Origin: Klebsiella michiganensis | GTDB taxonomy: Bacteria; Pseudomonadota; Gammaproteobacteria; Enterobacterales; Enterobacteriaceae | Assembly: GCA_000963575.1 (NCBI GenBank) | Contig: CP011077.1 | Span: forward strand, 2,418,001-2,482,000 | Length of the DNA: 64,000 nt | Reading direction: 5' to 3' | Part shown: positions 32,965-41,715 of the stretch, in pieces | How the letters are laid out: each line of letters begins with the position of its first letter | Position numbering within the stretch: position 1 is the stretch's first letter | Notes under the pieces: model-generated | The model's input: the letters and a program-made list of their open reading frames with translations, nothing else | Database searches by the model: none | Told to the model about the DNA's origin: nothing | Position numbers and translations under genes: made by a program

Positions 32965-34107
32965 ATGAATAAATTTGCTACCCAGAGCGTGCACAGCGGC
33001 ACTTTTGATGATGCACACGGCGCGGTGATGCCGCCGATTTATGCCACCTCGACCTTTGCCCAACCGGCACCGGGCCAGCATACCGGTTTTGAATATTCAC
33101 GCAGCGGCAACCCAACCCGCCAGGCACTGGAAACGGCGATTGCCGAACTGGAAGGCGGCCAGCGGGGCTACGCCTTTGCCTCCGGTCTGGCGGCTATCTC
33201 AACCGTGCTCGAACTCCTGGACAGCGGCAGCCATATTATCGCCGTTGACGACGTGTACGGCGGCACCTGGCGACTGATTGAAAACGTGCGTAAACGCAGC
33301 GCCGCGCTCCAGGTAAGCTGGGTTAAGCCTGACGACCTGGACGCACTTCAGGCCGCCATTCGGCCTGAAACACGAATGATTTGGGTGGAAACGCCAACCA
33401 ACCCGCTTCTCAAGCTGGCGGACCTGGCGGCTATTGCGGATATCGCGAAACGCCACAGCCTGATAAGCGTGGCCGACAACACCTTCGCTTCGCCAGCGCT
33501 TCAGCGTCCGCTGGAAACCGGGTTCGATATTGTGGTGCACTCGGCCACCAAGTACCTGAACGGCCATTCTGATGTCGTTGCCGGCCTGGCGGTTGTCGGC
33601 GCCAACGACGAACTGGCGCAGCAACTCGGTTATCTGCAAAACGCGGTTGGCGGCGTGCTCGACCCGTTCAGCAGCTTCCTGACCCTGCGCGGCATTCGTA
33701 CCCTGGCATTGCGTATGGAACGCCACAGCAGCAACGCACTCCATCTGGCACAGTGGCTACAGTCGCATCCTGAAGTAGAAAAAGTCTATTTCCCGTGGCT
33801 GGAAACTCACCCGCAATATCATCTTGCCCGCCAGCAAATGTCGCAGCCTGGCGGCATGATTTCTGTTGTCATCAAAGGGGATGAAAAACGCGCCGAAGAA
33901 GTGATCCGCAAGCTGAAGCTGTTTACTCTGGCCGAAAGCCTTGGCGGCGTTGAAAGCCTGGTCAGCCAGCCGTACAGCATGACACACGCCTCTATTCCGC
34001 TTGAACAGCGTTTGAGTAACGGTATTGTGCCGCAGCTGATTCGTTTATCGGTCGGGATTGAAGATGCCGGAGATTTGCAGGCGGATCTGGCCCAGGCGCT
34101 GAGTTAA
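32965..34107 (+). CDS. Cystathionine gamma-lyase (MtcC-like)
   Basis: A 380-residue PLP enzyme of the Cys/Met metabolism family. Visible features are the N-terminal ATQSVHSGTFDD, substrate-contacting YSRSGNPTR, the PLP-stacking Tyr in DDVYGGTWRL, ADNTFASPALQRPLE, and the PLP lysine in HSATKYLNGHSDVVAG (near residue 198). The ending SLGGVESLVSQPYSMTHASIP and RLSVGIEDAGDL are typical of gamma-lyases and gamma-synthases. The partner gene upstream favours the lyase role: cystathionine to cysteine, ammonia and 2-oxobutyrate. AAGGAG precedes the ATG. A bidirectional terminator follows. Confidence 0.9.
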   Translation: MNKFATQSVHSGTFDDAHGAVMPPIYATSTFAQPAPGQHTGFEYSRSGNPTRQALETAIAELEGGQRGYAFASGLAAISTVLELLDSGSHIIAVDDVYGGTWRLIENVRKRSAALQVSWVKPDDLDALQAAIRPETRMIWVETPTNPLLKLADLAAIADIAKRHSLISVADNTFASPALQRPLETGFDIVVHSATKYLNGHSDVVAGLAVVGANDELAQQLGYLQNAVGGVLDPFSSFLTLRGIRTLALRMERHSSNALHLAQWLQSHPEVEKVYFPWLETHPQYHLARQQMSQPGGMISVVIKGDEKRAEEVIRKLKLFTLAESLGGVESLVSQPYSMTHASIPLEQRLSNGIVPQLIRLSVGIEDAGDLQADLAQALS

Positions 34108-34153
34108 CGAATATTGTGCAGAAGCGCGGTAAAAAACTGCGATTAATATAAAT

Positions 34154-34207
34154 AATGGCCTTTTGTTTGCAACTCCTGAACGCTTCCATGGAATACAAAA
34201 GGCCATT
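34154..34207. terminator. Bidirectional terminator between the gamma-lyase and GntR genes
   Basis: AATGGCCTTTTGT and ACAAAAGGCCATT form a perfect 13-bp stem with a 28-base loop, flanked by AT-rich DNA on both sides. It lies between convergent genes. Confidence 0.8.
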
Positions 34208-34245
34208 TATTTGCTGTGCGTTAATAAATTAAAGCTGTTTATTCT

Positions 34246-34901
34246 TTAACCAAAGTACTGCCGACGTAAAATATCAGCCCCGTCATCAATCGCTTTATGA
34301 ATTGCTTTCACGCTGCGCTTTTCATCTTTTTCGGACAATGCTTCCAACAAATCGTCGTAATTATGATGACCCTGGGACATTTCTTCCGACTGCGGGTAAA
34401 GATAATTAAAGCACGGCCCAATACGCACCCAAAGCTGCTCAATTAACACGGTGAGTGTTGGCATCTCTGCGTACTCAAACAGCTGGAAACGAAACTCCCG
34501 ATTGGCCTGCAGCGCCGCCTCAACGCTGACGTGCTTCGCTTCGAGAAACGCATCGCAAGCTGCTGCAGTCGAGCGAGTTTGGTTTTATCCATGTAACGAG
34601 CCGCCTGCTCAACCGCCATACCCTCCAGATTCTTACGGATGGTTGTAATTTCGTGATAGCGCCCAAGAGAAATTTCAGGCACCAAAAAGGCCTGCGCCGG
34701 CGTAGCGTCAAGTGCGCCAGAAGAAACAAGACGTAAAAGCGCTTCACGCACTGGCGTAATGCTGGTGCCAAGCTGCTCTGCTATCTCTTTGGTCACTAAT
34801 CTTGCGCCGGGTTTTAAGGTTCCAACGATCAACGCGCTCTTTAACCTTGCCTCAACTTGCATGGTTAAACTCATTCTTTGCGCTTTTTCTAAGTCAAGCA
34901 T
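34246..34901 (-). pseudogene. GntR-family (FCD) regulator interrupted by a frameshift
   Basis: The first part (ATG 34901, AGGAAA upstream) has the GntR helix-turn-helix: LKSALIVGTLKPGARLVTKEIAEQLGTSITPVREALLRLVSSGAL. The last part (34246-34464) reads MPTLTVLIEQLWVRIGPCFNYLY...HKAIDDGADILRRQYFG, the end of an FCD domain. Between them the frame must change near 34541-34548. Losing one base there explains it, since the other frame reads EAKHVSVEAALQANREFRFQLFEYAEMP continuously into the second part. The site is not a homopolymer. The intact protein would have about 218 residues. It is divergent from the peptide-type ABC operon and is probably its regulator. Confidence 0.85.
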
Positions 34902-34968
34902 GTTTATTTCCTATAGCAAAATAACTACTTTGTATTTGCAGTTTAATAACTGGCTTGTCATCAATGGA

Positions 34969-34984
34969 GTATATAGGATATATC
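34969..34984. promoter_or_regulatory. Possible operator in the GntR-ABC divergent region
   Basis: TATAT-AGG-ATATA, a short dyad about 100 bp before the binding-protein gene. FCD-type GntR operators are often short AT-rich dyads. Weak evidence. Confidence 0.3.
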
Positions 34985-35085
34985 ATGTACTCTTACCACA
35001 AATTTACACCACCATGCGAATTAACCTGACGAAACATTCGATATCCGTCAATAATTTAGACGGTAACGTATAGGGATTGACTACA

Positions 35086-36579
35086 ATGAAAGCATCTGGC
35101 CGTAAACTCGCAACTCTGGCTGTATTAATTAGCCTGGTAACCCCCTTTAGCTACGCAAGTGAATTAGTTATAGCCCAACCTGCTTCCGCCACCGCGATGG
35201 ACCCAGGTTTTCTTAAAGAAGCCGCCACTTTGGTGGACAATATTTTCGATACGCTGGTCCTGCGTGATAAAAACATGCAGCTTCAGCCCGGGCTCGCGAC
35301 ATCCTGGAAAGCGCTGGATGACACGACCTGGCAATTCGACCTGCGTCCTGGCGTCACTTTTACTAACGGTGAACCGGTTAACGCGGCGGCAGTGAAATTC
35401 TCCATTGACCGTATTCTTGACCCGGCCAACCACGCCCCGACCATTTCTTACATCCGCACAATTAAGTCAGTAGAGGTTACCGGTGACTATCAGGTTCGCA
35501 TTCACACTGATGGCCCGGACCCGCTTCTGCCAACCCGTATGAGCCGCTATCCAACCTATATCGTGCCGCCTGCTTATGTAAGTAAAGTCGGTGCTGCGGA
35601 ATTTGCACGAAAACCTATTGGTAGTGGAGCATATACATTAAAAGAATTTATACCAGATGAACGCGTCGTTATGCAGGCTAACCCACATTATTGGCGTGGA
35701 AAACCAACAATTGACCAGGTTACCTGGCGCCCAATCCCGGAAGCAACTGCGCGGATTACAGCCTTGTTAACAGGCGAAGTACAGCTTGTTGACAGCGTGC
35801 CTGCCGACCTCGTTGCAACGCTTAAGAACAAGCCTGGCATACACCTTGAACAGGTGAAAGGCGGCGGACTGACGATTTATCTCGGCCTGAAAAATGGTGA
35901 GAAACCTTTAAGTGATGCGCGCGTTCGCCAGGCGCTGTCGCTGGCGCTGAATCGTCAAGCCTATACCACCCAGTTGCTGCATGGTTTTGGTACGCCAACC
36001 GGCACCATGGCTGGCGCGAAAGACTTTGGCTACCTCAATGTCCCGGCCCCTGAGCAGGATGTCGCCAAAGCTAAAGCGTTGCTTAAGGAAGCAGGTTACC
36101 CGGACGGCTTCACGCTGAAATTCCAGGCACCGCGTCGCTACATCGCCAGCGCCGAAGTGGCTCAGGCGATTGTCCAGGATCTGGCCGCCATCGGCGTGAA
36201 AGCGCAGCTCGAAGTGCCTGAGTGGTCCGTTTATACGCAACAGGTGGCTTCCGGTAAGCAGGCAGAGATGTACATGCTGGCATGGGGCTCAACCCAAACG
36301 CTGGATGCCGATGCTGCGCTGTACCCTATCCTGCACTCCGGCGAACCGTACTCCACGGTCAGCAACCCTGAGCTGGATAAACTGCTGAACGCCAGCCGTT
36401 CAACGGTAGATGCGAAGAAGCGCGAAGTTATCCTGCAGGATATCCAGAAAGTTGTCGCCAAAGAGCAACCGCTTATCCCGCTTTACCGTGAGGATTCTCT
36501 GTATGCCAACAGCGATAATCTGACCTTTACCGGCCGCGCTGACGCGCGTATCCCGCTGTATGATTTGAGGCTGAAATGA
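35086..36579 (+). CDS. ABC importer substrate-binding protein, peptide/Ni family (SBP_bac_5)
   Basis: A 497-residue periplasmic protein with a signal peptide (cleavage near YASELV) and the full SBP_bac_5 fold of DppA/OppA/GsiB type. Typical blocks are LVDNIFDTLVLRD, LQPGLATSWK, WQFDLRPGVTFTNGEPVNAAAVKFS and RKPIGSGAYTLKEF. Such proteins bind peptides, glutathione, nickel chelates or opines; the ligand here is unknown. The ATG at 35086 follows AGGGA; a TTG at 35077 is less likely. It heads an operon of seven genes, each overlapping or nearly touching the next. Confidence 0.92.
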   Translation: MKASGRKLATLAVLISLVTPFSYASELVIAQPASATAMDPGFLKEAATLVDNIFDTLVLRDKNMQLQPGLATSWKALDDTTWQFDLRPGVTFTNGEPVNAAAVKFSIDRILDPANHAPTISYIRTIKSVEVTGDYQVRIHTDGPDPLLPTRMSRYPTYIVPPAYVSKVGAAEFARKPIGSGAYTLKEFIPDERVVMQANPHYWRGKPTIDQVTWRPIPEATARITALLTGEVQLVDSVPADLVATLKNKPGIHLEQVKGGGLTIYLGLKNGEKPLSDARVRQALSLALNRQAYTTQLLHGFGTPTGTMAGAKDFGYLNVPAPEQDVAKAKALLKEAGYPDGFTLKFQAPRRYIASAEVAQAIVQDLAAIGVKAQLEVPEWSVYTQQVASGKQAEMYMLAWGSTQTLDADAALYPILHSGEPYSTVSNPELDKLLNASRSTVDAKKREVILQDIQKVVAKEQPLIPLYREDSLYANSDNLTFTGRADARIPLYDLRLK

Positions 36580-37436
36580 TTTATCCCGGACGCGCCCTGA
36601 CCCGTCGCCCCCGTCGCCTTTTCTCTGGGGACGGTGCGCTGGGGGGCTTATTGCTTGGCATAGTGATTCTGCTGGCACTGGTGGCCCCGTGGCTGCCCTT
36701 GCCTGACCCGTTAACCAACAACCTGGCGGATACCTTCCTGCCGCCAGGCAGCGAAACGGCAAGCGGCATGCACTGGCTGGGTACCGATCAGCTCGGGCGC
36801 GATTTGCTGTCAAGGATCCTGGCGGGAACCCGCCTTTCCTTGATGGTGGTGTTATTGGCGGCGGCAATTGCCGCCGTTATCGGCACCCTGTTGGGTATGC
36901 TGGCAGGCTACATTGGCGGCTGGCTGGATGCCGTTATCATGCGTCTGATGGATATCCAACTGGCGGTGCCATTTATTCTGCTGATTTTACTGGTGATGGC
37001 GCTGTTCGGCACCTCGCTGGAAAACATCATTTTAATTATGGGCGTGACAAGCTGGGCCATCTACGCCCGCGTGGCGCGTGCCAAAACGCTTGAACTCCGT
37101 GAACTGGAATACATCGAAGCCGTTCGCGCCATGGGCTTTTCCACGCCGCGTATTTTACTGCGACATATTTTGCCGAATCTTGCCACGCCGCTGGTTGTAC
37201 TGCTGACGCTGGATATTCCAAGACTGATTGTGCTTGAAGCCTCCATCGGCTTTCTCGGGATGGGGATCCAGCCGCCAACACCGACCCTCGGCAACCTGAT
37301 TGGGGAAGGACGTTCATACATGCTGCTGGCGGAATGGTTAGTGCTATGGCCGGGGCTGATTATTGCGGCCCTGGTGATCGGCTGTAATCTGCTCGGTGAC
37401 AGCCTGCTGCGCAAAACCCACACGAGGCTTGACTGA
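36576..37436 (+). CDS. ABC importer permease, DppC type
   Basis: A 286-residue inner membrane permease with an N-terminal membrane segment and the BPD_transp_1 domain (about residues 85-280). The HWLGTDQLGRDLLSRILAGTRLSL stretch is the DppC/OppC hallmark, and YIEAVRAMGFSTPRILLRHILPN is the EAA loop contacting the ATPase. It overlaps the binding-protein stop by 4 bp. In Dpp-type operons the B-type permease usually comes first; here the C-type does. Confidence 0.92.
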   Translation: MIYPGRALTRRPRRLFSGDGALGGLLLGIVILLALVAPWLPLPDPLTNNLADTFLPPGSETASGMHWLGTDQLGRDLLSRILAGTRLSLMVVLLAAAIAAVIGTLLGMLAGYIGGWLDAVIMRLMDIQLAVPFILLILLVMALFGTSLENIILIMGVTSWAIYARVARAKTLELRELEYIEAVRAMGFSTPRILLRHILPNLATPLVVLLTLDIPRLIVLEASIGFLGMGIQPPTPTLGNLIGEGRSYMLLAEWLVLWPGLIIAALVIGCNLLGDSLLRKTHTRLD

Positions 37437-38350
37437 TGCTGCGCTACATTCTTTCCCGCTTCGCTCAGGCCGTGCTGGTGATGTTTGGCGTCTCGCTGCT
37501 GATTTTTTACAGCCTGCACCTGACCGGCGACCCTGCCGCAGTGATGATGCCGCCAGGTTCTTCCCAGCAAGAAATAGACAACTTCCGCCACGCGATGGGC
37601 TTTGACCGCCCGCTACTTTGGCAATACGGCCATTATCTTCATGGGCTGCTGCACGGCGATCTTGGCCTGTCGCTGCGTTATGAGCAGCCGGTGACAGAAC
37701 TTATCGCTCAGCGCGTGCCTGCCACGCTCCTGCTGGCCGTTTCCGCCCTGGCATGGAGCACCGTGGTTGGCCTGCTGCTCGGCCTCGTGAGCGCGGTCTG
37801 GCGCAACAGCATTTGGGATTTACTCTCCCGCCTCTTTGCCTTCAGCGGCCAGGCCGTGCCGGTATTCTGGCTGGGTTTACTGATGATTATCTGGTTCAGC
37901 CTGCATCTTCGCTGGCTGCCTTCCAGCGGTTACGGCACCTTCAGCCATCTGATCATGCCGGCCATCAGTCTTGGTGCCTATTACATGAGCGCGATTGCTC
38001 GCCTGGTGCGTGCCAGCCTGATTGATGTGCTGGCTCAGGATTACATCCGCACGGCACAGGCCAAGGGGCTGAGCTCATGGCGGATCCTGATTCGCCACGG
38101 CCTGCGCAATGCGCTGATCCCGGTGGTCACCGTTCAGGGGATGTATTTCGCGTCCCTGCTGGGCGGCGCCCTGGTGACCGAAATTATTTTTGCCTGGCCC
38201 GGCATTGGTCGCCTTGCGGTGCAGGCCATCCAGAACCGTGACTTCCCGCTGGTGCAGGCGATTGTCCTGCTGGCCGCGCTGGTGTTTGTGGTGGTGAATT
38301 TAGTCATTGATTTGCTGTACGTGGTACTGAACCCGAGGATCCGGCTATGA
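37436..38350 (+). CDS. ABC importer permease, DppB type
   Basis: A 304-residue permease with the DppB/GsiC hallmark N-terminus MLRYILSRFAQAVLVMFGVSLLIFYSLHLTGDPA, six membrane segments and the EAA loop DYIRTAQAKGLSSWRILIRHGLRNALIP. It ends NLVIDLLYVVLNPRIRL, the usual B-type tail. It shares one base with the gene before (TGATG) and pairs with it to form the channel. The next gene overlaps its stop by 4 bp. Confidence 0.92.
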   Translation: MLRYILSRFAQAVLVMFGVSLLIFYSLHLTGDPAAVMMPPGSSQQEIDNFRHAMGFDRPLLWQYGHYLHGLLHGDLGLSLRYEQPVTELIAQRVPATLLLAVSALAWSTVVGLLLGLVSAVWRNSIWDLLSRLFAFSGQAVPVFWLGLLMIIWFSLHLRWLPSSGYGTFSHLIMPAISLGAYYMSAIARLVRASLIDVLAQDYIRTAQAKGLSSWRILIRHGLRNALIPVVTVQGMYFASLLGGALVTEIIFAWPGIGRLAVQAIQNRDFPLVQAIVLLAALVFVVVNLVIDLLYVVLNPRIRL

Positions 38351-39681
38351 AGTCTCTCGATGCAACGTTGGATCTCCTGCACCAGTTGACGCCTTTTCGC
38401 AGCGTGGCGGGCAACATCGACCAGCAGCGCTACCTGGCGCAGTGGCTTGAGCATTGGCTGATTGAAGAAACCGACGCCGAAGTACTGTATCCGGTAAGCC
38501 AGCAGCTTCAGGACAGCGCCCCCCCGCTGGTGCATGTGCGGATTGATATCGGCTCGCCGCGTACCCTTGTGCTGTACAACATGTACGACGTGATGCCCGC
38601 CGAAGAAGACGGCTGGGAGGTCGACCCGTTCACAGGCGGCCTCAGACACTGGTCGGATAAAGGCGATGTTTTTATCTCTCGCGGCGCGGAAAACAACAAA
38701 GGTCCGCTGGCGGGCATGCTGATGGTGGTGCGCGACCTCTATCACTCTGGCCGCCTGCACACCAACATTGAGATCCTGCTTGAAGGCGAAGAAGAGATTG
38801 GCAGCGGAAACCTACGCCGCTATCTCGCCCGGCGGCCGTGCCCGGTTTCTCCCGCCGAGGCGGTACTCTTTCCTTCCCTGTGCGAATACGGCGGCGGTGC
38901 GCCGCGAATTTACCTGGGTTTCACCGGCCGCAGCGGCGGCCGCCTGGTGGTGAAAGGCGGCAGTTGGGGAGGCCCGAAAGCGGCAATTCACGCCAGCAAC
39001 GCCGCATGGATTGATAACCCTGTCTGGCGGCTGGTGCAGGCATTAAGCACTCTTGCCCCACCTCACGCCAATGGCGTACTCGAAACGGGCGAACTGGATG
39101 AAGAAGCCAGTTCAATTCTGGATAATCTCGCGCTGGAATTTAATCTGGCGGACGAGCTGACCTTCCGCCGCAGCGAAAAATACGCTATCAGCGGCGACAG
39201 CTTCAGCAATCTGGCTTACCTGCTGGGCAGCGCGGTGCTGAGCGTTTCTGAGATAGCCAGCCTGCCCCGCGGCGCTCAGGGCGTTATCCCCCCGGAAGCC
39301 TTCGCCGATTTGGTGCTAAGAACTCCGCCTGTGGTGGATGGCGAACGCCTGATGCGGCGCATAAAAGAACAGCTTGCCAGCCCGGCGCTCGCCGGGGCGG
39401 TGCTGGAGCCAGGGGACAGCTATCCCGGCTACCGTTTCAGCATTGATGACGCCGGCGTGCTTGAGCTGATGGCGAGCTATCACCAGCAGCAGGCAAAACC
39501 ACAAATCTGGCCCTGGGCGCCCGGCTGCGCGCCGGCCTACGCCTTCGCCCCTGTAGCCCCGGCCTTCCTGATAGGTGGCCTGGGCTACGGCGGCAACGCC
39601 CACGGCGTGAACGAATTCGTCACGCTCAGGGGCTTACAGCGTTACCAACAATCGATTAATGACTGGCTACTCGCCTTTTAA
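38347..39681 (+). CDS. M20-family metallopeptidase/amidohydrolase
   Basis: A 444-residue cytoplasmic di-zinc peptidase of the M20/ArgE/DapE/carnosinase group. LYNMYDVMPAEEDGWEVDPF carries the first metal Asp in a block where most relatives have GHxD, with Tyr in the usual His position. FISRGAENNKGPLAGML contains a second metal-site region, and LLEGEEEIGSGN has the catalytic Glu pair. The NMYDV variant is unusual and also seen in some relatives of this subfamily. It probably hydrolyses a dipeptide or N-acyl amino acid brought in by the adjacent importer. It overlaps the permease stop by 4 bp. Confidence 0.85.
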   Translation: MKSLDATLDLLHQLTPFRSVAGNIDQQRYLAQWLEHWLIEETDAEVLYPVSQQLQDSAPPLVHVRIDIGSPRTLVLYNMYDVMPAEEDGWEVDPFTGGLRHWSDKGDVFISRGAENNKGPLAGMLMVVRDLYHSGRLHTNIEILLEGEEEIGSGNLRRYLARRPCPVSPAEAVLFPSLCEYGGGAPRIYLGFTGRSGGRLVVKGGSWGGPKAAIHASNAAWIDNPVWRLVQALSTLAPPHANGVLETGELDEEASSILDNLALEFNLADELTFRRSEKYAISGDSFSNLAYLLGSAVLSVSEIASLPRGAQGVIPPEAFADLVLRTPPVVDGERLMRRIKEQLASPALAGAVLEPGDSYPGYRFSIDDAGVLELMASYHQQQAKPQIWPWAPGCAPAYAFAPVAPAFLIGGLGYGGNAHGVNEFVTLRGLQRYQQSINDWLLAF

Positions 39682-39718
39682 TCACAGCCAGCCCCCCGGG
39701 AACCAGACAGGATAATGC

Positions 39719-40717
39719 ATGAAAAACGTGAATGATTTTGAACGTATTACGCTAGGGTTCTTCCCCACGCCGCTTGAAGCTTTGCCGCGCCTGAGCGAAA
39801 CGCTGGGCCTAAGAGTAAAAATTAAGCGTGACGACTACAGCGGGTTTGGCGGCGGCGGGAACAAAGTCCGCAAACTGGAATACCTGATGGCCGAAGCCTG
39901 CCGCGAAGGGGTAAAAGTGGTGATCACCACCGGCGGCCACCAGTCTAACCATGCGCGAATGGTCGCTGCGGCAGCCCGTAAATTTGGCATGAAGCCGGTG
40001 CTGGTTCTACGCGGCGATGAGCCACAGACTTATCAGGGCAACCTCCTGCTGGACAAACTGTTTGGGGCAGAGCTGCAGTTCCTCGATCCGGAAGGCTACT
40101 TCACCCAAATCGAAGGCGCGATGCAAGCCCATGCCGATGCCGCAGCCGCGCGCGGAGAAAAGCCGATGATCATTCCGCTCGGGGGCGCCACGGCCCTGGG
40201 CGCGCTGGGCTACGTTCGCGCCGTTGAAGAGATGGATGCCCAGCTTCGCGCCGCAGGCGAGCCTGCCCCGGACGTTATTATCGCCCCAACAGGCTCCGGC
40301 GGAACGCTGGCCGGACTGTATGTCGGCGCCCGCCGCTACTGGCCGAAAACGCAAATTATTGGCGTCAGCGTCAGCGCCAAAGCCGACTGGTTCCAGACCC
40401 GAATTTCCGCCATGGCCGACGATTGTGCTCGCCTGCTTGACTGGGATCAAAGCTGGGAACCGCAGGATATCCTGATTGAAGACGGCTTTGTCGGCAGCGC
40501 CTACGGAGTGCCTTCTGAAGGCGGCATTGAGGCAATTTATCAGGTCGCCCAGCAGGAAGGCGTGCTGCTGGATCCGGTTTACACTGGTAAAGCGATGCAC
40601 GGTTTAATCACCCTCGCCAAAGCAGGCCGCATTGCCGCCGACAGCAGCGTTATTTTCATGCACTGCGGGGGCTCTCCGGCGCTTTATCCGTTCGCCCAAA
40701 AAATCCTGGAGCACTGA
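39719..40717 (+). CDS. D-cysteine desulfhydrase / ACC deaminase-family PLP enzyme
   Basis: A 332-residue fold-II PLP enzyme. GFGGGGNKVRKLEYLMAEA carries the PLP lysine, TTGGHQSNHARMVAAAA the asparagine loop, and APTGSGGTLAGLYVG the phosphate site. This is the DcyD/YedO pattern; E. coli DcyD converts D-cysteine to pyruvate, sulfide and ammonia. Its position between a peptidase and a ketimine reductase-like gene, near transsulfuration genes, suggests a sulfur amino acid or beta-substituted alanine as substrate. ACC deaminase activity cannot be excluded by eye. It is 37 bp after the peptidase. Confidence 0.85.
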   Translation: MKNVNDFERITLGFFPTPLEALPRLSETLGLRVKIKRDDYSGFGGGGNKVRKLEYLMAEACREGVKVVITTGGHQSNHARMVAAAARKFGMKPVLVLRGDEPQTYQGNLLLDKLFGAELQFLDPEGYFTQIEGAMQAHADAAAARGEKPMIIPLGGATALGALGYVRAVEEMDAQLRAAGEPAPDVIIAPTGSGGTLAGLYVGARRYWPKTQIIGVSVSAKADWFQTRISAMADDCARLLDWDQSWEPQDILIEDGFVGSAYGVPSEGGIEAIYQVAQQEGVLLDPVYTGKAMHGLITLAKAGRIAADSSVIFMHCGGSPALYPFAQKILEH

Positions 40718-40719
40718 TC

Positions 40720-41715
40720 ATGCAGATATTGAACCGTCAGCAGGTTGCCTGTCTGGGAGGCAATGACCCGGTACAGGCGTTGCAGGACATTGAGGACACC
40801 GTGCGGTTGCTCAGGCGCGGCGAGGCGGTGATGCCTGCCGAAACCCACGTCAACCTCGACACGCCGCTGGGAAAAGTCTATGCCCTGCCGGCAAGGGTTG
40901 GCGGGCGGTTCAATGCCACAGGCGTAAAGTGGACGGCGCACCGGCCTCGCGCAAACGACGGCTATCCGCAGGCTATGGCCACTACCTTGCTCAATCGCGC
41001 GGACAACGGCTTACCCATTGGCCTTGTGGAAAGCGGCAGCCTGACCGCGACTCGAACGGCCGCCGTGTCGGCCCTCGCCTTAAAACTGGCGGCACCTCGC
41101 CGCCCTGCACGTATTTTATTACTTGGCGCTGGCGTGCAGGCCCGGGCTCATCTCGAGATGCTCGCCGCGCATTTTCCCGATCTGGAGATGGTCTATTGCT
41201 GGAATAAAACGCCGGAACCCGTCGCCGATATGCTCAGCCATGCCGACGAACTCCCCTGGCCCGTGACCCAGTTTGAAACATTAAGCGATGCGCTTCGCCA
41301 GCACTGGGATGCGCTCATTACCTGTACCAGCGCCAGCGAGCCGTTTTTGCGGCCGGGCATCTGGCGTGCCGGAACGATGGTGCTGCAAATTGGCTACCAC
41401 GAAGTGGCCTTTGAGACAATTGCCGCCGCCGACAAAGTGGTGGTCGACAGCTGGGGAGACTTCAAGCTGACCAGCGCCAAAAGCCTGTTCCAGATGTACC
41501 GCGCCGGGCTTTTTGATGAGCAAAACGTGGCGGCGGATGTAACAAACTTGCTGGTGGATGGCTGGCGTCCTGCCGAAACGGACAAAGTTTATTTTTCCTC
41601 TTTCGGCCTCAACGTGTTTGATATCGCCCTTGCCGCTCGCGTGCTGCGTGCTGCCGCCGAACAGGGCAAAGGCAGCAACCTGCCCTTTGGCTGGGAGGCT
41701 GCCGATGCTGATTAA
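40720..41715 (+). CDS. Ornithine cyclodeaminase / mu-crystallin family protein
   Basis: A 331-residue NAD(P)-dependent enzyme. The N-terminal dimerisation half includes MPAETHVNLDTPLGKVYALPARVGGRFNATGVKW, and the nucleotide fold is RILLLGAGVQARAHLEMLAAHF (about residues 128-150). It ends with the usual helix FDIALAARVLRAAAEQGKGSNLPFGW. Characterised relatives include ornithine cyclodeaminase, alanine dehydrogenase, SbnB and the ketimine reductase mu-crystallin, which reduces sulfur-containing cyclic ketimines. In this sulfur context the ketimine reductase role is attractive, but it is inference. It starts 2 bp after the previous stop. Confidence 0.87.
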   Translation: MQILNRQQVACLGGNDPVQALQDIEDTVRLLRRGEAVMPAETHVNLDTPLGKVYALPARVGGRFNATGVKWTAHRPRANDGYPQAMATTLLNRADNGLPIGLVESGSLTATRTAAVSALALKLAAPRRPARILLLGAGVQARAHLEMLAAHFPDLEMVYCWNKTPEPVADMLSHADELPWPVTQFETLSDALRQHWDALITCTSASEPFLRPGIWRAGTMVLQIGYHEVAFETIAAADKVVVDSWGDFKLTSAKSLFQMYRAGLFDEQNVAADVTNLLVDGWRPAETDKVYFSSFGLNVFDIALAARVLRAAAEQGKGSNLPFGWEAADAD

